Assembly (NCBI GenBank): GCA_019752375.1
Contig: JAIEMG010000287.1
Location: 1-55,612, forward strand
Direction of reading: 5' to 3'
Length of the DNA: 55,612 nt
Source: Gemmataceae bacterium
Lineage (GTDB): Bacteria; Planctomycetota; Planctomycetia; Gemmatales; Gemmataceae
Shown here: piece after piece, positions 44,567-53,225 of the stretch
How the letters are laid out: each line of letters begins with the position of its first letter
Position numbering within the stretch: position 1 is the stretch's first letter
The notes under the pieces: generated by a model
What the model saw: the letters and a program-made list of their open reading frames with translations, nothing else
The model's database searches: none
Told to the model about the DNA's origin: nothing
Made by a program: the position numbers and the translations under genes

Positions 44567-45718
44567 TCATGCACGCGCTGGCGACGATGAGCTCGTCAGT
44601 GCGTGTGTTTCTTCGCTCAAGGATTCGTCGCGGTGTCGCCACACTTCGAGCAGCGCCGCCGTAACAGCCACGATGGCCGGTCCAAGGATCATGCCGGAAA
44701 TTCCGAAGATCGCCAGACCGCCGAGGAACGCAATGAGCGTCGGCACCGGGTGCATCCGCATGCGGTTTCCCGCCAGCCGCACATAGACGATATTGCCGAC
44801 GAGAAACCACTCGCCCACGCCCCAGGCAACCAACGCCAGCCCTGCCGACGAACGTCCGTTCATCGCCAGGTACACCGCGGCAGGCAGCCACACCATTGCT
44901 GCGCCCAGAAGGGGCACAACACTCAGCATGAAAATCACCGAACCCCAGAGGATCGGCGACGGCAGGCCCAAAAGCCAGAACATGAATCCGCCTCCAATGC
45001 CGTCCATCAACCCGGTCGCCAGCGTGGCATAAAGGCTGGCGTGTACCGAGTCCGACGCGCTTTGAAAGACGCGTGCAGTCTCCGCACGCGACAACGGCAA
45101 TAAGTTGCGCACCGCCTGTGTCAACTGAGCACGGTCGCGGAAGAGATAGAAGAGAATGAACAACGCCACCAGGTTCTGGATCGCCACACTCAGCGATCCC
45201 TGGACCAGTGCAGCGGCGTCTTGCGTGTGGGCTGCCACAAAGCCGCGAATCGTCTGCTCCAGGTCCATGCCAGCTCGGTCCATCCAGGCAACCACCTGGT
45301 CGAAGCCGGGGACATCGGACAATTTCTCGCGTACGTCTCCATCCGTTGGCGTCTGGATCGCTTGCGCGGCTGCTCCGGCTTCGCGTGCAAGCTGGTATCC
45401 GACGACGGTGAGAGGCACCATGATGAGCAGCGCGACCGTTGCCGAACTGGCGGCTGCAGCCAGATCCGGACGGGCAATGTGCCGGCTCATCCAAATGTGT
45501 AGCGGCCGGGCAATGATGGCCAACGCCACGGCCCAGGTGATCGCGGGAAGGAATGGAACCGCCAACCACACACACAAAGCCACGAGCACGACCGTCAGGC
45601 CGGCCAATACGACGAGGCGTATCCAATCCACGGTTGTCGGAGCATCGCACGGGACGGTTCGATCCGTCGAGCTCGCCACTTGTTCGGTTGCGATCGCAGG
45701 GTGGCCATTGAATTGCAT
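44567..45718 (-). CDS. AI-2E family transporter (PerM/YdiK-like)
   Basis: The 383-residue membrane protein has about seven helices, a soluble helical insert (residues about 110-190) and the typical C-terminal core SVVPLLGAAMVWLPAAVYLA, GNRMRMHPVPTLIAFLGGL and GISGMILGPAIVAVTAALLE. Members export autoinducer-2 or act as ion antiporters; the function here is open. The ATG at 45718 is fixed by GGAAGGAG 6 bases upstream; the frame is open much further but without coding character. Single gene, minus strand. Confidence 0.88.
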   Translation of the reverse strand: MQFNGHPAIATEQVASSTDRTVPCDAPTTVDWIRLVVLAGLTVVLVALCVWLAVPFLPAITWAVALAIIARPLHIWMSRHIARPDLAAAASSATVALLIMVPLTVVGYQLAREAGAAAQAIQTPTDGDVREKLSDVPGFDQVVAWMDRAGMDLEQTIRGFVAAHTQDAAALVQGSLSVAIQNLVALFILFYLFRDRAQLTQAVRNLLPLSRAETARVFQSASDSVHASLYATLATGLMDGIGGGFMFWLLGLPSPILWGSVIFMLSVVPLLGAAMVWLPAAVYLAMNGRSSAGLALVAWGVGEWFLVGNIVYVRLAGNRMRMHPVPTLIAFLGGLAIFGISGMILGPAIVAVTAALLEVWRHRDESLSEETHALTSSSSPARA

Positions 45719-45921
45719 CGACGACTCCTTCCGCCCAATTACAGAGGTTCGCTTGATCCCACTGTAGAGACAGGAACCGTTACAGGCAAAAGTGATGCCG
45801 TGAGTGGAGAGTGCCGCTCCACTTCTCGCGAAAACAGCACCGAAGCCCGACGCTCGCATCCTTCGGTTTCGATGCGGGCCATTCGAAGCAAGGTGGAACC
45901 GTCGGAAGGTTCGAGATGCGA

Positions 45922-47502
45922 TCACTCTTTGGCACTGGACAGGCTGGCACGCAGGAACTGCACCACGTCCTTCTTGAGCTTCTCGCGCGCAACACCATCG
46001 ATGTACATCATGTGACCGGCACGATAGTGCTCAACCGTGATGTTCTCCATCTGGGCCGCGTCGAGCCCCAGGTGGTCGAGCGTGTAGCGCGTCGCAAAGT
46101 AGGGCGTGGCCAGATCGTAGCAACCGGCGGCGACAAACACTCGCAGACGAGGATTTCTGGCCATCGCCTGCCGCAACGCCGGCGCCGTATTCACATAGCC
46201 GTCCTGGGCGCTGCCGTAGTTCCAGGGGAGAACCTTGTCGGTCGAGACGCGATAGACCAACTCGGTTTCGTGTTTCAGCTCTTTCCGCAAATAGGGACCG
46301 ACCAGTGCCGCCAGCGGCGCGGCGATGACCGTGCGACTGGGATCGTAATAGGCGCCTCCCGCGGTGGCTTCCGTATCCGTCCCCCAAAACCGGCTGTCGT
46401 AGCGCCCAAGGTTGCGCTGGCGAGCGCGCAGCAAGTCCTGGCGGAAACGGCTGGCGTCGATGCGCAGGTCATTGCGCATGACGTAGTCTTCGGAGAGCCC
46501 GGTGTAGTTGGCCAGTCTCTTCGCGATGGCCTGTCGCTCTACTGCGGAGAGGCGCTGCCCCTTCATGAGCGCAGCCGTGTATTCCGTCTCCGCAAACTTC
46601 TCGACTTCGGCAAGGGTGGACTCGAAATCCGCCTGCAACTCCGGCGCAAGCTTCTGGTGATGCCACGCCGTCGCCGCGTAGGTGGGCAAGAACAGCGGAT
46701 AGGGCAAATCGTTGCCTTCGAAGAAGCGGATCGTCTGGAAGTTTAGCACCATTGAAATGAGCAAGACGCCCTGGACGTTCATCTTGGTCTTGTCCTGCAA
46801 GTGCTGCGCGAGTGCAGCCGCACGGGCCGCTCCGTAGCTCTCTCCCGCGAGGAACTTCGGCGAGTCGCGCCGGCCGAAGCGCGTCACGTAGCGGCGAATG
46901 AACGCCGCCGTTGTCTCCACGTCCTCGCGAACGCCGTGAAACTCGCGGACGTCCTGCCCCGAGGCCGCACGGCTATAACCGGTCGAGACCGGATCGATGA
47001 ACACCAGATCGGTCGTGTCGAGCAACGTCGCCTCGTTGTCCACGAGACGATACGGGGGTGATACGCTCTTGCCGTTCTCCTCAACCAGGGCTCGGCGCGG
47101 GCCAAAAGCACCGAGGTGCAGCCAGGCCGACGAAGATCCGGGGCCGCCGTTGAACAGGAACGTGATCGGACGCGACGCAACGTCCTTGACGGTCGTGCTT
47201 CGGTAGGCCGTGAAGTAGATGTTGGCCCGCACCTTGCCGGAATCATCGCGCAGCGTCAACGTCCCTGCCGTGGCCTCGTACGCCAGCTTGGTAGAACCCA
47301 CGTTGACCGAATGCCGCGTCGTGGACAGCTGATCGTTGACATCCTCGCCCGTCACGCGCGCTTTTGCCGTTGATGGAGCCATCTGGCCAAGCGCGGACGT
47401 GCCAATTGGCGTCAACAACAGGACGGCAAGGCTTGCAGTGAGTGACCGGAACCACGGAAAGGCAGGTGTGCGAGCGCAGCCCATCTGGCAATACCAGAGC
47501 AT
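45922..47502 (-). CDS. Secreted S10 serine carboxypeptidase
   Basis: The protein has about 526 residues with a signal-like hydrophobic segment (LTASLAVLLLTPIGTSALGQ). The S10 signatures are complete: FLFNGGPGSSSAWLHLG, the nucleophile in LAGESYGAARAAAL, the Asp in AAGCYDLATPY and the His in EHYRAGHMMYID. It removes C-terminal residues from peptides outside the cytoplasm. The ATG at 47502 is preceded by GAGG 5 bases upstream; starts at 47484 or 47580 are possible. It is followed by 203 bases of spacer before the AI-2E gene on the same strand, so probably a separate transcript. Confidence 0.88.
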   Translation of the reverse strand: MLWYCQMGCARTPAFPWFRSLTASLAVLLLTPIGTSALGQMAPSTAKARVTGEDVNDQLSTTRHSVNVGSTKLAYEATAGTLTLRDDSGKVRANIYFTAYRSTTVKDVASRPITFLFNGGPGSSSAWLHLGAFGPRRALVEENGKSVSPPYRLVDNEATLLDTTDLVFIDPVSTGYSRAASGQDVREFHGVREDVETTAAFIRRYVTRFGRRDSPKFLAGESYGAARAAALAQHLQDKTKMNVQGVLLISMVLNFQTIRFFEGNDLPYPLFLPTYAATAWHHQKLAPELQADFESTLAEVEKFAETEYTAALMKGQRLSAVERQAIAKRLANYTGLSEDYVMRNDLRIDASRFRQDLLRARQRNLGRYDSRFWGTDTEATAGGAYYDPSRTVIAAPLAALVGPYLRKELKHETELVYRVSTDKVLPWNYGSAQDGYVNTAPALRQAMARNPRLRVFVAAGCYDLATPYFATRYTLDHLGLDAAQMENITVEHYRAGHMMYIDGVAREKLKKDVVQFLRASLSSAKE

Positions 47503-47942
47503 CGAAGCCTCGTGGATGGCGATGGATCGAACCCAACGTCGTGGAAGGTTGAATTTGGCTGGGTTACTGAATGATAACATGCAATCGCTGGGCGAGCCAG
47601 CGGCGATCCCTTGACAACGTGCGATTCCAACACCACTGGCAAGCCAATGCCCTACGGCTTACCGTTCGGACAAGATCTCTGCATGGCGTCACGACCGGAA
47701 CGAACGACATGGCTCCAATGATCGGAAATCTCTTCGCAATTGGAACGCTCAAGTTGCCGTGAGATGGTGATACATTATACTGCACGCGGGCCAATTTGAT
47801 ACCTGGCTAGGTGGGCCAGACACTCTTGTCTGGCCGGCCAGACAAGAGTGTCTGGCCCACCGATCACAACCATTCTCTACCGCGCGAAGTATAACCGGGA
47901 ATCTCTAACCGCTTTCTGGCTCATTGCACGGGAGGTGCCGCG
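47503..47942. other. Divergent intergenic region with a 52-bp perfect palindrome
   Basis: The 440-base spacer lies between the S10 peptidase (leftward) and the methyltransferase (rightward). It is less GC-rich than the genes around it. Apart from the palindrome at 47810-47861 and a probable ribosome site before the methyltransferase, nothing is recognised. Confidence 0.5.
47810..47861. repeat. Perfect 52-bp palindrome
   Basis: Bases 47810-47835 and 47836-47861 are exact reverse complements with no spacer (GGTGGGCCAGACACTCTTGT, then CTGGCC, then its mirror). Each arm contains a smaller hairpin (GGCCAGACA...TGTCTGGCC). It lies about 80 bases upstream of the methyltransferase start. Confidence 0.85.
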
Positions 47943-48998
47943 GTGGCCATCAATGAAACCAAGCTGAAGGAGTTCCTGGAGAAAGGCATCAACGACGTGG
48001 GCGCCACGCTCGGCGCTGCGCTCGTCGTGGTCGGGGACAAGCTCGGCCTTTACAAGGCGATGGCTGGCGCGGGGCCACTGACTCCTGGTGAACTGGCCCG
48101 GAAGACGGGAACGGCGGAACGCTATATCTACGAGTGGTTGAACAACCAGGCGGCCGGCGGCTATGTGACGTACGATGCAGCCACGGCAAAGTATACGCTG
48201 CCGCCCGAACAGGCTCGCGCGCTTGCGGATGAGGAGAGCGACTGCCTGCTCACCGGCAACTTCCAGGCTGCGGCGGATATCTGGGCGGCCATTCCCAAGA
48301 TGCTCGCCAATTTCCGCAGCGGCAACGGCATGGACTGGGGCGAACATACCCCCGACCTTTTCGAAGGCACCGAGCGCTGCTTCAAGCCGAACTACATCGG
48401 CAACCTGGTGAAGCGGTGGATCCCCGCCCTGGACGGGGTCGAGGCCAAGCTTCAAGCGGGCGCGACGGTTGCCGACGTTGGATGCGGGCACGGCGTCTCA
48501 ACGATCGTGATGGCCCAGGCGTATCCCAGGTCGCAATTCATTGGCTTCGACTACCATGCCCCCTCCATCGAGGTCGCCCGGCAACGAGCCCAGGTTGCGG
48601 GGCTGGCGGACCGGCTCCGCTTCGAGGTCGGCAACGCAAGCAACTTCCCGGGCAAGGGCTACGCCCTGGTCGCCAACTTCGATTGCCTGCACGACATGGG
48701 CGACCCACTTGGTGCCGCCCGCCACGTGCTTGAAACACTGGACAAGGACGGCACCTGGATGATTGTGGAGCCGTTTGCCCACGATAAGGTCGAGGACAAC
48801 CTGAATCCCATTGGCCGCATCTTCTATGGCGCATCCACGATGGTGTGCGTACCGGCCTCGCTCGCACACCATGGCCCGGCCCTTGGCGCCCAGGCGGGCG
48901 AGGGACGCTTGAAGGCCATTGTCATGAAAGCCGGCTTTACGCGTTTCCGCCGAGCGACCGAGACGCGGTTCAATCTGGTCCTCGAAGCCAGGCCGTGA
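47943..48998 (+). CDS. Class I SAM-dependent methyltransferase with N-terminal winged helix
   Basis: The protein has 351 residues. Residues about 25-95 form a winged-helix, dimerisation-type domain (LGLYKAMAGAGPLTPGELAR; YIYEWLNNQAAGGYV). The Rossmann methyltransferase follows, with motif I ATVADVGCGHGVST, acidic loop FIGFDYHAP and DCLHDMGDPLGAARH. This architecture is shared by Rv2258c-like and small-molecule O-methyltransferases; the substrate is unknown. The GTG start at 47943 follows gggagg at 5-6 bases. Single gene. Confidence 0.88.
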   Translation: MAINETKLKEFLEKGINDVGATLGAALVVVGDKLGLYKAMAGAGPLTPGELARKTGTAERYIYEWLNNQAAGGYVTYDAATAKYTLPPEQARALADEESDCLLTGNFQAAADIWAAIPKMLANFRSGNGMDWGEHTPDLFEGTERCFKPNYIGNLVKRWIPALDGVEAKLQAGATVADVGCGHGVSTIVMAQAYPRSQFIGFDYHAPSIEVARQRAQVAGLADRLRFEVGNASNFPGKGYALVANFDCLHDMGDPLGAARHVLETLDKDGTWMIVEPFAHDKVEDNLNPIGRIFYGASTMVCVPASLAHHGPALGAQAGEGRLKAIVMKAGFTRFRRATETRFNLVLEARP

Positions 48999-49071
48999 CG
49001 CTTGTCATTTCTTGACCACTCATCACGTCACCACCAAGGGCTTGGCGAACAGAGGGTGTTCGGACGCTGGT

Positions 49072-49263
49072 TCACGGTTCCGCACCCAGCAGCAAGCGAA
49101 AGGGGTCGGCCATGTGCAGCCTTTGCTTGACCAGCCGGTAGCCGGAGATCGTGAAATAGGCCGTGGCGATGTCGAGCGGCTGGGCGACGGACTGGGCCAG
49201 CAGTTCGTTCAGGGCATCCGCCATGCGGTGCTGCTGGTTGTCGATGACGAAAGGGATTGGCAT
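49072..49263 (-). pseudogene. N-terminal fragment of a PLD-type helicase
   Basis: The 63-residue frame reads IPFVIDNQQHRMADALNELL, LDIATAYFTISGYRLVKQ and FRLLLGAEP, then stops. This closely resembles the first 60-70 residues of large helicases that begin with a phospholipase D-like domain, some linked to phage defence. The rest of the protein, about 1000 residues, is absent. In another frame just downstream (to 49023) PEHPLFAKPLVVT and a stop follow, which could be the other edge of a deletion. Thus this is probably a remnant of a lost gene. The family recognition is by memory of its N-terminal motif. Confidence 0.6.
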
Positions 49264-49307
49264 GGCGATCTCGACTGCTAGGAAGTGGCAGGAGGTTCAT
49301 CGCACCC

Positions 49308-49336
49308 CGTACCTTGCTGTCGCGCATGCCATGAGC
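49308..49336 (+). repeat. Dispersed 29-bp repeat, copy 2
   Basis: CGTACCTTGCTGTCGCGCAT with GCCATGAGC matches 10745-10773 at 26 of 29 bases. It is followed 9 bases later by a perfect hairpin CACGAGCG-GTT-CGCTCGTG (49346-49364), similar to the core of element III. Confidence 0.65.
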
Positions 49337-49450
49337 TAACGGTAGCACGAGCGGTTCGCTCGTGGCAACCTCCGTGCGGGTGTACAGTCGATTGGGTTCC
49401 CTTGGGAGCCGCCGCCCCGGACTGGGGATCGACCTTTCCAACGAGGCGCA

Positions 49451-51601
49451 ATGAAGGTTCGGCTGCAGACCTCGATTACCGTTCTTCTGGTCGGCCTGAT
49501 TCTCCTTACCGTCATCGCGCTGGGAATGACCTCCTACCATTTCAGCCGGGACTCGGCCGACCAGTTGCGCGGCCGCATCCTGAAGGAGACGGCGCGAGAC
49601 ATCTATGGCGAGATCAATCGGCTCCTGGACATCGCGATGCGGCAGACCGATTACACCCGGGACCGCATCGAGGACGGGACCGTTGACCCCGCGGATTTTC
49701 CCGCAGTGGCACGCTCCTGGGTTCGTCCCCTCCAGACACACCCCGAGCTGGCCTTCATGGCGCTGTCCTTGAAAAACGGCGATACGCTCCGCATGGGCCG
49801 CTCGCGGGACAACCAGATCTACATTCAGGAGTGGCGGCTCGATCCCGAGGCGAAGACGCCCCGCCTGAAATTATTCGATCTCAAGGATTATCCGGACCGT
49901 CCCCGCTTTTCCGACGCCGATCCGCGTATTTCGGAATTCCACCCCCATCCCATCTGGGGGACCGCGCGCGTGGCACGGCGGGGACAGCTGCTGTGGACCG
50001 AGACCTACGGCTTCCTCGGAGAGAAAGGGCATCCGGGCATTCCGGGGACGGCGTGCGTGGCCGCCCTCATCCGCAAGGACAAATCGCGCATCGGCGCGCT
50101 GGCGGCCGGCGTGAATGTCCTGTCGCTGTGCGAGTACTTGCGATCGCTCAAGGTCGGCAAAGAGGGGTTCGCCTTCGTGGCCGAGTTGCACGACGATCAG
50201 CCGCCTTCCGTGATTGCGCTGCCGAGCGCCGACCTCGTGTGGCGGACCCGGACGAAGGGGCCCCGAGCGGGAGACCGCGAGAAGGTGCCGACCGCCGAGA
50301 TCAATGACGATCGAGTCCGCGCCTTCATGGCACGATTGCCCGAACACATCGACCGCGGAGCGGACTCGACGTTTGTGCCGCTCGATTTCGAGATCGACGG
50401 CACCCACTACTGCGGCGGCTACGAGTATCTCCGCGACTTGCCTGAGACGGACACGCCCGAGTGGATCATTTGCATCGTCATGCCCGAGAAGGAGATCATG
50501 GGCAATGTCTGGCGCAACAACTGGTTCATGCTGGGCCTCGGCCTGACGACGCTGGTCCTGGCCATGCTGGCGGGCCTGTACCTGGCCCGCCAGGTGGCCC
50601 GACCGCTGGAGCAGGTGGTCGGGGAGACCCGGTCCATCGGCCGGCTGGACTGCGAGCCGCGGGCCCCGATCCACTCGCACGTGCAGGAAGTCACCGATCT
50701 GGGTGTGGCTTTGGAGGAGATGAAGACCAGCCTGCGCTCCTACCACAAATACGTCCCCGTCGACCTGGTCCTCGCGCTCACGCAGTCGAGGCAAGAGGCT
50801 CGCCTGGGTGGCACGTCCCGCGACGTGACCATCTTCTTCAGCGACATTGCCAACTTCACTTCGATTTCCGAAAGTCTCTCGCCGCCCGAGTTGCTCGCGC
50901 ACCTGGGTGAATATCTGGAAGCCATGAGCGTGGCCACCATCGCCACCGGCGGGACAGTCGACAAGTTCATTGGCGATGCGGTGATGGCCTTCTGGGGTGC
51001 GCCACTGGCCAACCCCAGGCACGCGCTGGCGGCTTGCGCGGCGGCCCTGCGCTGTCAATCCGTGCTGCACGAGTTGCGCGAGAAATGGCGGACCGCGGGC
51101 AAGCCGATGTTCACCGCTCGAATCGGCCTGAATACGGGCGAGGTCGTGGTCGGCAACATCGGCAGCGCGACGCGCATGAACTACACGGTGATCGGTGATG
51201 CAGTGAATGTTGCCAGCCGACTGGAGGGGCTCAACAAACAGTACGGCACCGAGATCATCATCAGCGAGAGCACCTACCGAGAAGCGGGCCAGGACGTGGT
51301 GGCGCGACCGCTGGACTGGGTATCGGTGAAGGGCCGAACGCGGGCGCTGGAGGTTTACGAGTTGCTCGGACTTCGCGGGACGGTGGCCCCGGAGATGGAA
51401 GCGGCGGCCCAAGTGTATGCGGAGGCGTTGAAGCGGTACCGACAGCAGGACTGGCAGCACGCCATTGAGCTGTTCGGCGAAGTAACGCGGCAGCGGCCTC
51501 AGGATCCGCCGAGCCAGCGCATGCTCGCGCGGTGCCGGACTTATCTGGCAGACCCGCCGGGCGAGAATTGGGACGGCGTCTACCGACCCAGCGAAAAATG
51601 A
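49451..51601 (+). CDS. Membrane-bound class III adenylate/guanylate cyclase with extracellular sensor
   Basis: The protein has 716 residues. Helix 1 (residues 8-28) and helix 2 (about 356-378) enclose a Cache-like sensory region. A HAMP-like segment (ARQVARPLEQVVGETRSIGR) and a class III cyclase catalytic domain follow: the metal-binding Asp in VTIFFSDIANFTS, the base-specifying Lys and second Asp in VDKFIGDAVMAFWG, and transition-state residues in YTVIGDAVNVASRLEGLN. The Lys/Asp pattern favours ATP. The C-terminus has a TPR-like helix pair (YAEALKRYRQQDWQHAIELF). It would make cAMP in response to an outside ligand. It starts after cgaggcgca. Single gene. Confidence 0.92.
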   Translation: MKVRLQTSITVLLVGLILLTVIALGMTSYHFSRDSADQLRGRILKETARDIYGEINRLLDIAMRQTDYTRDRIEDGTVDPADFPAVARSWVRPLQTHPELAFMALSLKNGDTLRMGRSRDNQIYIQEWRLDPEAKTPRLKLFDLKDYPDRPRFSDADPRISEFHPHPIWGTARVARRGQLLWTETYGFLGEKGHPGIPGTACVAALIRKDKSRIGALAAGVNVLSLCEYLRSLKVGKEGFAFVAELHDDQPPSVIALPSADLVWRTRTKGPRAGDREKVPTAEINDDRVRAFMARLPEHIDRGADSTFVPLDFEIDGTHYCGGYEYLRDLPETDTPEWIICIVMPEKEIMGNVWRNNWFMLGLGLTTLVLAMLAGLYLARQVARPLEQVVGETRSIGRLDCEPRAPIHSHVQEVTDLGVALEEMKTSLRSYHKYVPVDLVLALTQSRQEARLGGTSRDVTIFFSDIANFTSISESLSPPELLAHLGEYLEAMSVATIATGGTVDKFIGDAVMAFWGAPLANPRHALAACAAALRCQSVLHELREKWRTAGKPMFTARIGLNTGEVVVGNIGSATRMNYTVIGDAVNVASRLEGLNKQYGTEIIISESTYREAGQDVVARPLDWVSVKGRTRALEVYELLGLRGTVAPEMEAAAQVYAEALKRYRQQDWQHAIELFGEVTRQRPQDPPSQRMLARCRTYLADPPGENWDGVYRPSEK

Positions 51602-51668
51602 GGGGGGGCGTCCGTCGCTTCCCTACTTCCACAACACTATTTCGCTCCCCCGCGTTGGGAGCAATGAC

Positions 51669-51787
51669 GAATGACGAAGCCCGAATGACGAATTAATCCG
51701 CAATGACGAAGCTCCAACGGTGTGCGGCGCCTGGACCTTTGGTCATTGGGGTTTGGTCATTGATTCGTCATTCGGCCTTCGTCATTC
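51669..51787. repeat. AATGACGAA-rich inverted repeat
   Basis: The arm GAATGACGAAGCCCGAATGA with CGAAT (51669-51693) is mirrored at 51763-51787 with one mismatch. Further ATGACGAA and GGTCATT copies lie between. It fills the 228-base space between the cyclase stop and the convergent DUF952 gene. Confidence 0.65.
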
Positions 51788-51829
51788 GCCATTTTCCGGC
51801 CAATTGAACTGCAACGTAGCGTAATGGAG

Positions 51830-52171
51830 CTACTTGTCCGTCCCCGCGCCAAACGTCCACTGGCCGGCGGCATCGCGTTGCAACGGCTCGACCACGACAA
51901 TCGCCTCGCGATTGATGGTTCCATAGATGTGCGGAAACGTCTGGCCGATGCCGGGGTCCTCGTCCTTCAAAGGGCTTGTCAGCCGATCGGCATCGAGGTG
52001 CAGTACGAGCAGGTCGGACTCCCGCGCGTAGAACTTGTTGGCGGCCCATGCCACCTGTCCGCGGTTGGAACAGTGGATGAAGCCTTCGGTGGCGAGTGAA
52101 TCAGCGCGATAGGGGCCGGCGGGCGATGCTTCCCAACATTTCTTGGTGACGAGATGGTAGACGTGACGCAT
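51830..52171 (-). CDS. DUF952 family protein
   Basis: The 113-residue protein has the DUF952 core: VYHLVTKKCWEASPAGPYRA, GFIHCSNRGQVAWAANKFY, VLHLDADRLTSPLKDED, and FPHIYGTINREAIVVVEPL. It is cytoplasmic and of unknown function. The ATG at 52171 follows GGAGTAGCCACC, 5 bases after the stop of the TPR lipoprotein gene, so the two form an operon. Confidence 0.87.
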   Translation of the reverse strand: MRHVYHLVTKKCWEASPAGPYRADSLATEGFIHCSNRGQVAWAANKFYARESDLLVLHLDADRLTSPLKDEDPGIGQTFPHIYGTINREAIVVVEPLQRDAAGQWTFGAGTDK

Positions 52172-52176
52172 GGTGG

Positions 52177-52887
52177 CTACTCCGGTCGAGGCCGGCCAGT
52201 TCCCTTGGCTTGAAGCTCGTTCAGCCGGCGGATGATGTCGTTGTTGTTCGGTTCGCGGACCAGGATCCGTTCGTAAAGCACCACGGCACGGTCGGGCCGT
52301 TGCATGGCCTCGTAGATCAGTGCCAGCTCGGTCAGGGCGCGGACGTTCTGGGGATCGAGCACCAGTGCCTGCTGCAATCGGCCCTGCGCCCGCGGCAAAT
52401 CGCCGGCCTGATGCCAGAGGAAGCCGTCGAGGGCGTAGGGGTCGGCTCGCTTCGGCTCGCGCGCCAGCCAGTCGTTGGCCATGCGAGCAGCTTCGGGCAA
52501 GCGGCCGTTGCGCACCAGCAGGGCCGCCAGGGCGAATCGACATGCCACGTGGTTGGGCGACTTCTGCAGGCACTCGTTATAGTAGCGTTCGGCCCTGGCG
52601 GCGTCGCCCTGGTGAGCGTGGCACTCCGCAATGTTGTAAAGCAGGTCGGCGTCTTCAGGCTTGAGCGTCAGCGCCGCCTGGAAGCTCTCACATGCCGGGC
52701 CGTAGCTGCCGCCCTTGAAGAGCTGGACGCCGTCCTGGTTGTAATTGCGGGCGCGCTCTTCCTGCGTCGTCTCGCACCCGGCAACGAGGCAGAGCAGGAG
52801 GATGCCGAGGTGACAAGGTGACAAGGTGACAAGGTGACAAGGTGGCAAGGTGACAAGGCGGCCACAGGATTGAGAGTCGCGGAGCAT
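52177..52887 (-). CDS. TPR lipoprotein with an octanucleotide repeat in its signal sequence
   Basis: The 236-residue protein starts MLRDSQSCGRLVTLPPCHLV and ends its signal sequence with the lipobox LVAGC. At least four TPR units follow (YGPACESFQAALTLKPEDAD; ERYYNECLQKSPNHVACRFA; RAVVLYERILVREPNN). It is an outer- or cytoplasmic-membrane scaffold similar in size to PilF/NlpI-type lipoproteins. ATG 52887 is supported by GAGGAGA 7 bases upstream. The hydrophobic part of the signal peptide is encoded by six 8-bp repeats, so repeat number changes would shift the frame. Confidence 0.83.
   Translation of the reverse strand: MLRDSQSCGRLVTLPPCHLVTLSPCHLGILLLCLVAGCETTQEERARNYNQDGVQLFKGGSYGPACESFQAALTLKPEDADLLYNIAECHAHQGDAARAERYYNECLQKSPNHVACRFALAALLVRNGRLPEAARMANDWLAREPKRADPYALDGFLWHQAGDLPRAQGRLQQALVLDPQNVRALTELALIYEAMQRPDRAVVLYERILVREPNNNDIIRRLNELQAKGTGRPRPE
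52810..52857. repeat. Six tandem 8-bp repeats (GTGACAAG)n
   Basis: Five exact and one variant (GTGGCAAG) copy run without gaps. On the coding (minus) strand the unit is CTTGTCAC. It lies within the signal-peptide part of the TPR lipoprotein gene, where it encodes the LVTLPPCH/LVTLSPCH series; 8 bp is not a multiple of three. Confidence 0.9.
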
Positions 52888-53012
52888 ACGGATTCTCCTC
52901 GCGGCGGGACGATAGGCGATGGGACGCAAAAAGAGAAGACCGTCCTGAAGACAAAGCGGGGGACGGCGGCGAATTCGTGGGCTCCGCGGGGGAGCAACAA
53001 GTGAAAACTCTC

Positions 53013-53078
53013 CCGTGGCACGGACATTTCTGTCCGTGCAATCATCAAACTGTACGGACAGAAATGTCCGTGCCACGG
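53013..53078. repeat. Perfect 25-bp inverted repeat between divergent genes
   Basis: 53013-53037 (CCGTGGCACGGACATTTCTG, then TCCGT) and 53054-53078 are exact reverse complements with a 16-base spacer. Each arm contains ACGGACA-TTTC-TGTCCGT, itself a hairpin. The region 52888-53225 is otherwise empty and should include the promoters of the TPR lipoprotein and the esterase. Confidence 0.8.
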
Positions 53079-53225
53079 AATATGGGCAAGCAGCACGGAT
53101 AGCGCCAGCACCGTGTTGGATTCAGACCGCCACGCCGGCGAAGAACCGCCAGTTTCCGCAAAACTCCCTCGTCTCGGCGATGGTATAATCGCCGAAGATT
53201 CCGTGCATCATCCCGAGGCCCCGCC

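Noticed and set aside
49028..49741. 237-residue minus-strand frame across the helicase remnant
   Set aside because: It is in a different frame from the recognisable helicase start and runs antisense into the cyclase gene; no family features.
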